A DNA stretch of 31,069 bases from Oscillospiraceae bacterium (GCA_004556975.1 SFFD01000014.1:1-31069), one strand, 5' to 3'; shown: positions 8,017-15,411, numbered from the stretch's first letter. Notes: a model not told the origin generated them from the sequence alone. Program-made: numbers and translations.

Positions 8017-8409
8017 TTAGCCCTCCTCCGCAGAAGCGGTGGTAAGATACTGAAGAACCTTTATGCCTGCAATGCTTTGCACCGGAACCGCAAAGGCAAT
8101 TCCGCCGCCGGGTTTGTCAAATTCCAATTTCTTTGAAATAGCCGTAATGACTTCGTGAGTTTCGTCCGTTTTTACAAAGCTTAAAATAACATCTTTTTCC
8201 GTGGCGCCAAGCCCGAACATTTCAAGAATGCTTGATGTCGCCGTTCCGCGCCCGGGGCATATAAGATTTACATAAACGCCGCGGCTTTTGGTTACATGGA
8301 TAACCTCTTCGCCAAGGCCGCGCTGCACCACCGAAAAGATAATGTCAAGCTTATCGTAACGGTGCGAAGCAATGAGGTCTTGCGACGTGGAATTGGTAAG
8401 GGTACTCAT
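8017..8409 (-). CDS. PII-like signalling protein (first of a tandem pair)
   Basis: A 130-residue protein with the same PII-like plan as its downstream neighbour: LDIIFSVVQRG, then VNLICPGRGTATSS, VILSFVKTDETHEVITAISKK, and the B-loop-like KPGGGIAFAVPV followed by SIAGIKVL. It has an extra N-terminal tail of about 18 residues. The start was set at the ATG at 8407-8409, about 10 bases after AAAGGAG. The longer frame from 8448 has an unlikely basic leader and overlaps the intergenic region. The two PII-like proteins are clearly paralogous but well diverged, so they may form hetero-oligomers or sense different ligands. The gene lies 41 bases downstream of the DUF1538 gene. Confidence 0.82.
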   Translation of the reverse strand: MSTLTNSTSQDLIASHRYDKLDIIFSVVQRGLGEEVIHVTKSRGVYVNLICPGRGTATSSILEMFGLGATEKDVILSFVKTDETHEVITAISKKLEFDKPGGGIAFAVPVQSIAGIKVLQYLTTASAEEG

Positions 8410-8450
8410 TTCATTTCTCCTTTTGGAAGGTACGGGGGTGGGTAACAAAT

Positions 8451-10013
8451 TTATTCAAAATCGATGATAAGATCATCGTTTTCGGCAGAGCACGGAATTT
8501 CCGTAATTGCTTCGGCAGATTTCTTTGCAATGCGGCGTTCTTTGACTGCATAAACCGCGCCGAGAATCTGAATGGTTACAAGGGGCGTCATGGCAACCAT
8601 GGCAACAACGCCAAAGCCGTCCATAAGCACATTTCCGCCAAGGGCGGAACACGCGCCGGTGGCAAAGGGCAAAAGAAAGGTTGCCGTCATCGGCCCGGAA
8701 GCAACGCCGCCGGAGTCGAATGCGATTGCCGTAAAGATTTTCGGCGTAAAGAACATAAGCCCAAGGGCAATCGCATAGCCCGGAATAAGCAAAAACCAAA
8801 TGGAAAGCCCGGTAATTACGCGGGTCATTGCAAGCCCGACAGAAACGCACATTCCTATCATAAGGGCAACCATAATTGCCTTACGCGATATGGTTCCGCC
8901 GGTAACGTCCTCGACCTGCGCGGTAAGAACGTGTACCGCCGGTTCCGCCGCAACAATGAAAAAGCCCACAAGCATTCCTACGGGAATAAGAATCCAGTTG
9001 TAATCAAGCGCAGCAAGGGCGCTGCCCATAAAGGTTCCCGTGGGAAGAAAGCCGACGTTGACCGCGGTAAGAAATACTACAAGTCCGATATATGTATATA
9101 CCACACCTATAAGTGTTTTTGCAACAGTTTTTTTCGGAAGTTTGAGGAAAAATATTTGAAAAACAAGATAAATTCCAAGAATGGGGGAAAGAGCCAGTGC
9201 TACTTCCTTTGCGAAAATCGGAAAAGCCGCAAGATATATTTTTACGATGGCGGCAAAGTCTGCCGCATTTGGAATTTGAGAAAGCTCATAAACGGCTTCT
9301 TCTTTGATGAAAAGAGACATAAGCAGAACCGTAAGAATCGGGCCGACGGAGCAAAGACCTACCAGACCGAAGCTGTCGTTTTGAGAGGACTCGCCGCCGC
9401 GTACAGAAGCAATACCTACTCCGAGAGCAAGTATGAACGGCACCGTGATAGGTCCCGTGGTAACGCCGCCGGAATCAAACCCCACGGCAAGATATTCCGG
9501 CTTTGCAAAGGCGGCAACCGCAAAAACAACAAGGTAAAGAATAAAGAAAACCTTTGAAAGGTCAAGGCCGAGCATAATACGAAGAACGGCAAACATAAGA
9601 AAAAGCCCTACGCCGACGGCAACCGCATAAATAAGCGCGGTTCCCACCGAAACCTCCGCGCCGAAAAGGGTGAACATAGTCATATCGGGCATCTGTTTGC
9701 CGAGAACCTGCAAATCCGGCTCCGCAATGGTTATTAGTATACCGAGTATAAGTGATGTCAGTATGAAAAGCGCAAGACTTTTCTTTTCAACAAGCTTGTT
9801 GCCAATCTGGTTGCCCATGGGCGTCATGCCTATGTCAGCGCCGAGAGTGAAAACAGCCATACCTATAATCAAAAATACGGTGCTCGACAAAAAAAGCGCC
9901 AAAATGCCGCTGGGCATAGGCGCAACAGTAAAATGCAGCAGCAAAATAACACCCGCAACGGGAAGTACGGCTGCTGCTGTTTCTTTGAATTTGTCTGCGA
10001 TCTCTCGTTTCAA
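8451..10013 (-). CDS. DUF1538 two-repeat membrane transporter
   Basis: A 520-residue multispanning membrane protein made of two homologous halves. The motif AEPxxxVL occurs at residues 97-104 and 356-363. The motif FDSGGVxxGPxT occurs at 179-190 and 432-443. This is the two-repeat DUF1538 plan. Members named UmpA/UmpB in Halomonas were reported as a two-component Na+/H+ antiporter; here both halves lie in one chain. The substrate of this protein is not shown. The tail (about 490-520) is soluble and acidic. The start is TTG at 10011-10013, eight bases after AAAGGTGG; no ATG lies between it and the in-frame stop upstream. Two PII-like genes follow directly, recalling AmtB-GlnK or SbtA-SbtB pairs. 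Confidence 0.85.
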   Translation of the reverse strand: MKREIADKFKETAAAVLPVAGVILLLHFTVAPMPSGILALFLSSTVFLIIGMAVFTLGADIGMTPMGNQIGNKLVEKKSLALFILTSLILGILITIAEPDLQVLGKQMPDMTMFTLFGAEVSVGTALIYAVAVGVGLFLMFAVLRIMLGLDLSKVFFILYLVVFAVAAFAKPEYLAVGFDSGGVTTGPITVPFILALGVGIASVRGGESSQNDSFGLVGLCSVGPILTVLLMSLFIKEEAVYELSQIPNAADFAAIVKIYLAAFPIFAKEVALALSPILGIYLVFQIFFLKLPKKTVAKTLIGVVYTYIGLVVFLTAVNVGFLPTGTFMGSALAALDYNWILIPVGMLVGFFIVAAEPAVHVLTAQVEDVTGGTISRKAIMVALMIGMCVSVGLAMTRVITGLSIWFLLIPGYAIALGLMFFTPKIFTAIAFDSGGVASGPMTATFLLPFATGACSALGGNVLMDGFGVVAMVAMTPLVTIQILGAVYAVKERRIAKKSAEAITEIPCSAENDDLIIDFE

Positions 10014-10083
10014 AGCGGGAGTCCACCTTTCAAAATGGAATTAAAAATCAAGTAGTTTATTATGCGATAGAAATACCTCGCTG

Positions 10084-10112
10084 TTTATATTATAGTATGT
10101 ACTCGCAGTCAA
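10084..10112 (-). promoter_or_regulatory. possible proximal promoter of the DUF1538 operon
   Basis: TTGACT (10107-10112), 17 bases, then TATAAA (10084-10089) on the minus strand. Confidence 0.5.
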
Positions 10113-10146
10113 AAAAGAAGAACAGGCGAGCCACCGAGTCAAAAAC

Positions 10147-10173
10147 ATGCATAAAACCTGTGTTTTAAGGCAT
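10147..10173 (-). other. hairpin in the DUF1538 operon leader
   Basis: An inverted repeat (ATGC..TAAAAC / GTTTTA.GCAT with an ACAG loop) is followed on the minus strand by GTTTTTGACT. It lies between the distal promoter and the coding region and could act as a weak attenuator. It matches no riboswitch class I recognise. Confidence 0.35.
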
Positions 10174-10209
10174 AAAAAGGGCTTTTGACCGACGAATTAT
10201 CTATTTAAT

Positions 10210-10238
10210 ATTTTAACAAGTTTAAAGTTTTATGTCAA
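10210..10238 (-). promoter_or_regulatory. predicted distal sigma-A promoter of the DUF1538 operon
   Basis: TTGACA (10233-10238), a 17-base spacer and TAAAAT (10210-10215) on the minus strand. This near-consensus site would give a leader of about 190 bases before the TTG start. The remaining gene-free stretch 10239-10457 is AT-rich and shows nothing else I can support. Confidence 0.7.
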
Positions 10239-10457
10239 CCGGAAATTTCAAAAATCCGAATATATTAAAATATGATAATAATATATAAACAGATTTATAT
10301 TTGCGGTGCGCTGTGTAAATTCCGCTTTGGCTGTTTATATTATTTTATGCGGCTGTATGGTAAGAAATGTTTACGCATATATAAAAATGCTGTTTTCGGT
10401 CAAGCTGCGATACTATACGGCAGCTTCGCCCGAGCCTCCGCGCAGCAAATAAACAGC

Positions 10458-10489
10458 AAAACAGCCGTGGTTTTGAGCACGGCTGTTTT
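10458..10489 (-). terminator. intrinsic terminator of the PAP2-family gene
   Basis: A perfect 12-bp stem (AAAACAGCCGTG / CACGGCTGTTTT) with an 8-base loop, followed on the minus strand by GCTGTTT, 81 bases after the stop. Confidence 0.8.
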
Positions 10490-10570
10490 GTTATACTTTG
10501 GTATTTACGGCGTAAAACGGCGAACGGCACAGCCGCCCGCATTAAGGGCAGTTGTGTTTTTAATGTTTGA

Positions 10571-11260
10571 TTATTCCACAACCGCTTCTGTGCTTTGGCT
10601 ATGAATCCGGCTTTTTCCGAAGCAGAAATAGTAACCTATGGCGCAAAGAGGAAGAGCCGCAGCAACGTCAATTACGGAATGCTGTTTTACGAAAACGGTG
10701 GAGATACTTATCAGTAAAGTGGTTATTACAATTGCGGCTCTGTATTGCGGCTTTTGCAGGGCGCGGCACTCCCAAAGGGCAAACGCTCCCGCAAAGGAAC
10801 CGATTACGTGGATGGATGGGCACACGTTCGTGTTGGTGTCGAATTGATAAAAGCCGCCGATCATCTGCGTCAGCAGGTTTTGCCGCTCAAATTCCGGCGG
10901 GCGAAGCTCCTGACAGGTGGGGAACAAAAAATAAATCACAATAGTCGCCGTATAGGTGAACATTACAAAATACATCATTTTTTTGAACGCCGGAACATCG
11001 AAGAAAAACGTGTACGCCAGCGTTCCCACAAGCCAGACGAACCAAAACAGGTACGGAATGAAAAACCATTCGCAGAAGGGAATGGCGTCATCCAGCGCGC
11101 AGTGAACGGAATAATATTTTTTTACCGGATAAAACCGCTCAACATAAGTGAAAAGCAGGCCGAACACGGGCCAGAAAAGCAGCAGCAGCACATGGCGGAA
11201 CTCATCCGTATTCAGCTTGCCGAACCTGAATTTTCTGTAATCCACACAGGGCTTTGGCAT
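10571..11260 (-). CDS. PAP2-superfamily membrane phosphatase/phosphotransferase
   Basis: A 229-residue integral membrane protein with about six helices. The PAP2 active-site pieces are LRPP (motif 1 remnant), CPSIHV (motif 2, catalytic His) and STVFVKQHSVIDVAAA (motif 3, with the His and Asp of the HxxxD part). The Arg of the usual SRxxxxxH is replaced by Thr, as in the inositol-phosphotransferase/AUR1-like branch. It probably removes or transfers phosphate on lipid substrates such as phosphatidate or undecaprenyl pyrophosphate; the substrate is not deducible. The start at 11258-11260 was chosen because AAAGGA lies 8 bases upstream. The gene stands alone with its own promoter and terminator. 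Confidence 0.85.
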   Translation of the reverse strand: MPKPCVDYRKFRFGKLNTDEFRHVLLLLFWPVFGLLFTYVERFYPVKKYYSVHCALDDAIPFCEWFFIPYLFWFVWLVGTLAYTFFFDVPAFKKMMYFVMFTYTATIVIYFLFPTCQELRPPEFERQNLLTQMIGGFYQFDTNTNVCPSIHVIGSFAGAFALWECRALQKPQYRAAIVITTLLISISTVFVKQHSVIDVAAALPLCAIGYYFCFGKSRIHSQSTEAVVE

Positions 11261-11325
11261 AAGATAAATCCTTTCCGCATAAAGAATGCCGTGCATAATA
11301 AGAACTGTGCACAGAACAATTTCAA

Positions 11326-11354
11326 ATTATATTTTAAATTTATGAATAAATCAA
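11326..11354 (-). promoter_or_regulatory. predicted sigma-A promoter of the PAP2-family gene
   Basis: TTGATT (11349-11354), 17 bases, then TATAAT (11326-11331) on the minus strand. Confidence 0.75.
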
Positions 11355-11455
11355 GAAAACGCGACAAAATATAAAGAAAGTTTACAAATCTCGGGAAAGT
11401 TATCGTGCGGATACAGATAAACGGTATAAAAACGAAAATATTAAAATACAAAAGC

Positions 11456-11477
11456 CCCGTGCTCATTTGAGCACGGG
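11456..11477 (-). terminator. intrinsic terminator of mgtE
   Basis: CCCGTGCTCA / TGAGCACGGG, a 10-bp perfect stem with a 2-base centre. On the minus strand it is followed by GCTTTTGTATTTT, 17 bases after the mgtE stop. It is the same hairpin core as at 7619-7648 and 30081-30103. Confidence 0.88.
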
Positions 11478-11494
11478 ACAGCCGTACAGAAAAT

Positions 11495-12883
11495 TCAGAC
11501 ATGAAGCAAGACTTTTGCAAAGCCGAAATAGATAAGCAAAGAAATAGCGTCCACGGTGGTGGTGATAAACGGCGACGCCATAACCGCAGGGTCAAAGCCA
11601 AGCTTTTCGGCAAGCAGCGGCATTATGCAGCCCACGACCTTTGCACACACAACGGTAAGCACAAGCGTAAGGCAAACGGTAAGGGCAACAACGGGATTGA
11701 TTCCGGCGTTGCCAAGGACCATGCCGTCAAAAAGAAGGATTTTTACAAAGCTGACGGCCGCAAGGGTTATGCCGCAGAACAGCGCCACACGAAGTTCTTT
11801 CCAAATGACCTTAAAGATGTCTTTAAACTCAATTTCCTGAAGCGAAATTCCGCGTATTACGGTTACGGAAGCCTGGGAGCCGCTGTTACCGCCGGTATCC
11901 ATAAGCATCGGTATAAACGCCGTAAGCGCGACATAAGAGGCCAAAGCATCCTCAAAGCTTGTGATAATCATTCCCGTAAACGTGGCAGAAATCATAAGAA
12001 GCAGCAACCACGGTATGCGCGCCTTCCAAAGCTCAAATATACTGGTACGAAGATACGGTTTATCCATAGGAGTGATAGCCGCCATTTTTTCGATATCTTC
12101 CGTAGCTTCTTCTTCCATAACGTCGATAGCGTCGTCGAAAGTTACGATACCGACTATCCGGTTTTCGGAATCCACAACCGGCATGGCGTCAAAGTCGTAT
12201 TTGCTCATATCCTGAGCAACGTTTTCCTTATCCTCCAGGGTGTTTACGGAGATAATCTGGGTGTCCATTATATCCGCAATTTTTGTGGAGGTGTTCTTTT
12301 CAAGAACAAGGGTACGAATCGTTACATATCCCTGCAGGTGGCAGCCCTCGTCGGTAACATAGCAGACATTGATGGTTTCAGCTTCATCGCCGTTTTTGCG
12401 GATTATGTCAAAGGCCTGCTCCACGGTGTTGTACTGCCGAAGCTTTATAAACTCCGTGGTCATTATGGAGCCTGCGGAATCCTCCGGGTATTGCAAAATT
12501 TTATTGATTTCCTTGCGGGTGTCCGGGTCGGAATACTTGAGAATCCGCTTTACCACGTTGGAGGGCATTTCCTCGATGATGTCAACAGTATCGTCAAGAT
12601 ACAGCTCGTCAAGGATGGATTCCAATTCGGTGTTGGAAAAGCTCTTTATGAGCATTTCCTGAGAATCGCTTTCAAGTTCGACAAAAACATCCGCCGCAAT
12701 ATCTTTTGGAAGAAGGCGGAACATCACCGGGCGGTATTCTTCCGGCATATCGTCAAGAAGAAAGGCTATATCCGTGGGATAGAGGTCGTTAAACTCCTTT
12801 TTAAGCTCGTTATATCGCTTGTTTTTAACAAGTTCCTCCAGCTTTTCAAGTGTTTCATCGTATTTTTCTTCAAAATCAGACAC
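11495..12883 (-). CDS. mgtE: magnesium transporter MgtE
   Basis: Homodimeric inner-membrane Mg2+ channel gated by cytosolic Mg2+. The 463-residue product has the acidic N domain (LPKDIAADVFVELES region), two CBS domains (about residues 135-260, including NRIVGIVTFDDAIDV), a connecting helix, and five C-terminal membrane helices. The pore signature DTGGNSGSQASVTVIRG is intact. The start was set at GTG 12881-12883, seven to eight bases after AAAGGGGG, giving VSDFEEKYDE as the first residues; longer frames would start inside the promoter. The leader is only about 30 bases, so no M-box riboswitch can be present. It is probably regulated at the protein level by Mg2+. Confidence 0.96.
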   Translation of the reverse strand: MSDFEEKYDETLEKLEELVKNKRYNELKKEFNDLYPTDIAFLLDDMPEEYRPVMFRLLPKDIAADVFVELESDSQEMLIKSFSNTELESILDELYLDDTVDIIEEMPSNVVKRILKYSDPDTRKEINKILQYPEDSAGSIMTTEFIKLRQYNTVEQAFDIIRKNGDEAETINVCYVTDEGCHLQGYVTIRTLVLEKNTSTKIADIMDTQIISVNTLEDKENVAQDMSKYDFDAMPVVDSENRIVGIVTFDDAIDVMEEEATEDIEKMAAITPMDKPYLRTSIFELWKARIPWLLLLMISATFTGMIITSFEDALASYVALTAFIPMLMDTGGNSGSQASVTVIRGISLQEIEFKDIFKVIWKELRVALFCGITLAAVSFVKILLFDGMVLGNAGINPVVALTVCLTLVLTVVCAKVVGCIMPLLAEKLGFDPAVMASPFITTTVDAISLLIYFGFAKVLLHV

Positions 12884-12920
12884 GATAAACGCCCCCTTTC
12901 CCATAAAACTGCTACATCTT

Positions 12921-12949
12921 ATAATATGCCCATATACAGCATATGTCAA
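12921..12949 (-). promoter_or_regulatory. predicted sigma-A promoter of mgtE
   Basis: TTGACA (12944-12949), a 17-base spacer and TATTAT (12921-12926) on the minus strand. Confidence 0.85.
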
Positions 12950-12963
12950 GGCAGCAAAGCATT

Positions 12964-12991
12964 AAAAAAGCAGCGCAAACATTTGCGCCGC
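12964..12991 (-). terminator. intrinsic terminator of the carD-like gene
   Basis: GCGGCGCAAA / TTTGCGCTGC, a 10-bp stem with one G-T pair, followed on the minus strand by six T. It lies between the CarD-type gene and the mgtE promoter. Confidence 0.85.
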
Positions 12992-13009
12992 CGACAAACA
13001 ACAAAATAT

Positions 13010-13507
13010 TTACTCCACACGCTTGCGAATAAAATCAACCACTTCGGAAGGGTCTATTCCAAGCACCCAGGCAAATTCGCCGTAAAGCAGACGCTCTGCG
13101 CGCTGCATAATCGCCTCGTCTGAACTGCGAAGCTTTTTTCCGTGCCCGGCAAGCTCCGTCTTGCGGTTGTGCAGCGTACTTATTAAATTAACAATGTCGG
13201 TACGCGTTCCGCTTTCAAGAACGTTGCGGAAGAATTCACTGCGTTCCTTGTCATTTTGGACCCACGCAAAGCCTTTTGCAGGCATTGCGTCGATTATTTC
13301 GTAAACTTCATTTTCAGAAAGCAAACTTCGCGCGTGAGAGGCAAGTTTTTCGCTGTCGGTGGGTATGTAAACAGTGGAACGCGCGTCATAAACCGGCTGG
13401 AGGACATAATACTCGTGCTTGCCTGTACCACAGTCGCGCACACAAATGTCGTCCACGCGACAAACACCGCTTGCTCCATATACAAAAATATCTCCGACGC
13501 TAAACAA
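13010..13507 (-). CDS. CarD/CdnL-family RNA polymerase-binding regulator
   Basis: A 165-residue cytosolic protein. It opens with the CarD_TRCF/RID Tudor-like fold (FSVGDIFVYGASGVCRVDDI, then YYVLQPVYDARSTVYIPTD). A helical C-terminal domain ending in AERLLYGEFAWVLG and VVDFIRKRVE follows. The family binds the RNA polymerase beta subunit and stabilises open complexes, often at rRNA promoters; that role here is inferred from the family. No ATG fits: adjacent TTG codons at 13505-13510 follow AAAGGAAG, and the second TTG, giving M-FSVGD, matches family starts best. Upstream on the minus strand a TATAAT lies at 13565-13570 without a clear -35. It is a single-gene unit with its own terminator. Confidence 0.9.
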   Translation of the reverse strand: MFSVGDIFVYGASGVCRVDDICVRDCGTGKHEYYVLQPVYDARSTVYIPTDSEKLASHARSLLSENEVYEIIDAMPAKGFAWVQNDKERSEFFRNVLESGTRTDIVNLISTLHNRKTELAGHGKKLRSSDEAIMQRAERLLYGEFAWVLGIDPSEVVDFIRKRVE

Positions 13508-13664
13508 CAAAATAACTTCCTTTCGTAAAAATCCGTTCAAATTCTATTACTATATTACATGTTTATTATACAACATTTTTAAAAGAAAAGTTATAGGCAA
13601 AATGCACAAAGATTAAGACGAATTTTGTTATAAGAAGGCGAAATGAAGAAAACGCCGAGAAACA

Positions 13665-13697
13665 AAAAATCCCGCTGTGAAAAACAGCGGGATTTTT
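13665..13697 (-). terminator. intrinsic terminator of rplM-rpsI
   Basis: AAAAATCCCGCTGT / ACAGCGGGATTTTT, a perfect 14-bp stem with a 5-base loop, 24 bases after the rpsI stop. Confidence 0.93.
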
Positions 13698-13720
13698 GAA
13701 AACCGTTTCTGAAAACGAAA

Positions 13721-14122
13721 TTAACGTTTGGAGAACTGAGGTGCACGACGAGCTTTTTTAAGACCGTATTTCTTACGTTCTTTCATTCTCGGGTCACGAG
13801 TGAGGAAGCCGGCTTTCTTGAGGAGAGGGCGATATTCATCGCTTGCCTGAAGAAGTGCGCGGGAAAGGCCGTGACGGATTGCACCGGCCTGACCGGTAAC
13901 GCCGCCGCCTGCAACGGTGCATACAATGTCGAAAGCACCGACGGTTTCGGTCAGCTCAAGGGGCTGACGAACGATGAGCTTGAGGGTATCAAGGCCGAAA
14001 TAATCTTCAATGTCGCGGCCGTTGATGGTGATGGCGCCGGTTCCGTTCGGATAAACGCGGACGCGGGAAACAGAGCTTTTTCTTCTACCGGTACCGTAGA
14101 AGTAAGGTTTGGAATCATACAT
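13721..14122 (-). CDS. rpsI: 30S ribosomal protein S9 (uS9)
   Basis: Small-subunit ribosomal protein whose C-terminal tail reaches the P-site tRNA. The 133-residue product shows the family start FYGTGRRKSSVSRV, the GGGVTGQAGAIRHGLSRAL core, and the basic tail DPRMKERKKYGLKKARR ending in QFSKR. The ATG follows GGAAGGAGG. It is the second gene of the usual rplM-rpsI pair, with a gap of 21 bases. Confidence 0.98.
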   Translation of the reverse strand: MYDSKPYFYGTGRRKSSVSRVRVYPNGTGAITINGRDIEDYFGLDTLKLIVRQPLELTETVGAFDIVCTVAGGGVTGQAGAIRHGLSRALLQASDEYRPLLKKAGFLTRDPRMKERKKYGLKKARRAPQFSKR

Positions 14123-14143
14123 GGTTTACGTCCTCCTTCCGAA

Positions 14144-14572
14144 TCAGCGTACCCAGGCTTCGGGAGCCTGTGCCTGTTGTTTGTGGTTTGCGCCGGCGTA
14201 GATGTGGCAGCGGGTAAGGCTCTTTGCACCTACGGTGTTTGCGGGAAGCATGCCTTTGATAGCAAGCTTCATGGCAAATTCGGGCTTCTTTGCCATAAGG
14301 GTTTTATAGTTGATCTCTTTAAGGTGACCAACATAACCGGTATGGTGACGATACATTTTTTGGGTAAGCTTTTTGCCGGTAAGAACAGCTTTGGCAGCGT
14401 TTACGATAACAACATAGTCGCCGCAGTCAGCGTTAGGGACAAAGTCAACTTTATGTTTGCCGCGAAGAAGGTTCGCAGCGGTAACGGCAGTGCGTCCGAG
14501 GGGTTTGCCGGCAGCGTCAAGAACGTACCATTTACGCTCGATGGCATTTGCCTTAGGCATAGTGGTGGACAT
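14144..14572 (-). CDS. rplM: 50S ribosomal protein L13 (uL13)
   Basis: Large-subunit ribosomal protein needed early in 50S assembly. The 142-residue product has the family signatures RKWYVLDAAGKPLGR, HKVDFVPNADCGDYVVIVNA, YRHHTGYVGHLKE and the GMLPANTVG segment; length is normal. The ATG follows AAGGAGGT by eight bases. The leader of about 50 bases contains a small CTTTC-GATA-GAAAG hairpin, which could be an L13-type autoregulatory element, though this is too weak to assert. A consensus promoter precedes it. Confidence 0.98.
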   Translation of the reverse strand: MSTTMPKANAIERKWYVLDAAGKPLGRTAVTAANLLRGKHKVDFVPNADCGDYVVIVNAAKAVLTGKKLTQKMYRHHTGYVGHLKEINYKTLMAKKPEFAMKLAIKGMLPANTVGAKSLTRCHIYAGANHKQQAQAPEAWVR

Positions 14573-14629
14573 GGCGTTTACCTCCTTATTTTCCTTTGTT
14601 TTTTCTTTCTATCGAAAGCGACAAGTGTT

Positions 14630-14658
14630 ATTATAATCAAACAAACCGCCCATGTCAA
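14630..14658 (-). promoter_or_regulatory. consensus sigma-A promoter of rplM-rpsI
   Basis: Perfect TTGACA (14653-14658), a 17-base spacer and perfect TATAAT (14630-14635) on the minus strand, as expected for a highly expressed ribosomal operon. Confidence 0.93.
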
Positions 14659-14771
14659 CAGTTTTTTGAAATAAATTTAATATAGAAGTTGAATCCTTTT
14701 GTTTTCGCTTGTTTTCTTCGATTTTCTTGCGTTTACTCACTTTCGATTTTACTTTTTGAGGGGAAGAAATG

Positions 14772-14799
14772 CGCCCGCAAAGCTTTTGCTTTGCGGGCG
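14772..14799 (-). terminator. terminator of the coiled-coil membrane protein gene
   Basis: CGCCCGCAAAGC / GCTTTGCGGGCG, a perfect 12-bp stem with a 4-base loop directly after the stop codon. The minus-strand T tract is poor (GCATTTCTT). Confidence 0.7.
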
Positions 14800-14803
14800 T
14801 CTT

Positions 14804-15316
14804 TTATGGGTTGCAGTTTTTGCATGGGGAATATCCCTTTTCGATTATGTCGCTTCGGGAACTGTCGGAATAGATTTTGTTTGATTCTTTCATGAGCTTT
14901 ACGCTGTTGCACCACGAATAATGGAATTTGCCTGTATTTTTGTTGAGTATGTAGGTATAGGTTTTGTCATTTGACGAATTATTGCCTGACTTGCCGGAAT
15001 AACCACTTTTAGAAGATTCGCTCTTGGAAGACTCGCCCGATGAGCTGCCTTTGGAACTGTTGTCGGATTTTGTCTCTTTTTTTGCTTCTGCCTCCTCGGC
15101 TTTTTCTTTGTAATAATCTACATTTTTTTCAAGGGTTAAAATTTCTGTTTCAAGGCTTTTAATTTGCTTTTCATAGTCTTTTTTGTTTTGCTGCAAGGTG
15201 GTTTCATAGCTTATTTCAAGCTGTTTGCTGCTGTATGACGGAAGAAAGAAATAGCATCCGAAAACAGTTATTACAACCGCAATGATAATTGACAGAATAT
15301 TTTTTTGACCGTTCAT
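14804..15316 (-). CDS. membrane-anchored coiled-coil protein with a Cys/His C-terminal motif
   Basis: A 170-residue protein with one N-terminal membrane helix (about residues 7-25), a predicted coiled coil rich in Lys/Glu (about 34-80), a Ser/Lys/Gly linker (82-117) and a compact C-terminal module. The module reads YTYILNKNTGKFHYSWC ... GYSPCKNCNP, with His132, Cys136, Cys165 and Cys168 likely to bind a metal. This module also occurs at the ends of secreted nucleases and related surface proteins in Clostridia; its function is unknown. The helix suggests the module is outside the cell or lumen-facing. The start has GGGGTG upstream. It is divergent from a small XRE regulator, with shared operators. 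Confidence 0.8.
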   Translation of the reverse strand: MNGQKNILSIIIAVVITVFGCYFFLPSYSSKQLEISYETTLQQNKKDYEKQIKSLETEILTLEKNVDYYKEKAEEAEAKKETKSDNSSKGSSSGESSKSESSKSGYSGKSGNNSSNDKTYTYILNKNTGKFHYSWCNSVKLMKESNKIYSDSSRSDIIEKGYSPCKNCNP

Positions 15317-15356
15317 TTTATCACCCCACTATACAGGAAATATGTTCCTTACATTT

Positions 15357-15385
15357 ATGATACTCAAATATTGAGTAAATGTCAA
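15357..15385 (-). promoter_or_regulatory. predicted promoter of the coiled-coil protein gene
   Basis: TTGACA (15380-15385), a 17-base spacer and TATCAT (15357-15362) on the minus strand. The spacer is almost wholly occupied by the palindrome at 15361-15377. Confidence 0.75.
15361..15377. promoter_or_regulatory. palindromic operator, copy 1
   Basis: TACTCAA-ATA-TTGAGTA: perfect 7-base arms with a 3-base centre, placed between -35 and -10 of the minus-strand promoter. It is the exact reverse complement of copy 2. Confidence 0.75.
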
Positions 15386-15402
15386 TACTCAATATTTGAG
15401 TA
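15386..15402. promoter_or_regulatory. palindromic operator, copy 2
   Basis: TACTCAA-TAT-TTGAGTA, 25 bp centre-to-centre from copy 1. It adjoins the -35 of the minus promoter and lies just upstream of the plus-strand -10, so a bound regulator could control both genes. Confidence 0.75.
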
Positions 15403-15411
15403 TGCTATATT
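15403..15411 (+). promoter_or_regulatory. possible extended -10 promoter of the XRE regulator
   Basis: TGC followed by TATATT (15406-15411), about 16 bases before the ATG, with no good -35. Position and overlap with operator copy 2 suggest autoregulation. Confidence 0.45.

Noticed and set aside
10272..10604. Plus-strand open frame of 110 codons
   Set aside because: No ribosome site; it runs through the PAP2 terminator into the antisense of the PAP2 gene, and its composition is unlike the real genes here.
12884..12920. M-box magnesium riboswitch before mgtE
   Set aside because: The predicted promoter leaves a leader of only about 30 bases, too short for an M-box.
14573..14623. L13-type autoregulatory leader before rplM
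   Set aside because: Only a 5-bp CTTTC/GAAAG hairpin is visible, which is not enough to call the element.
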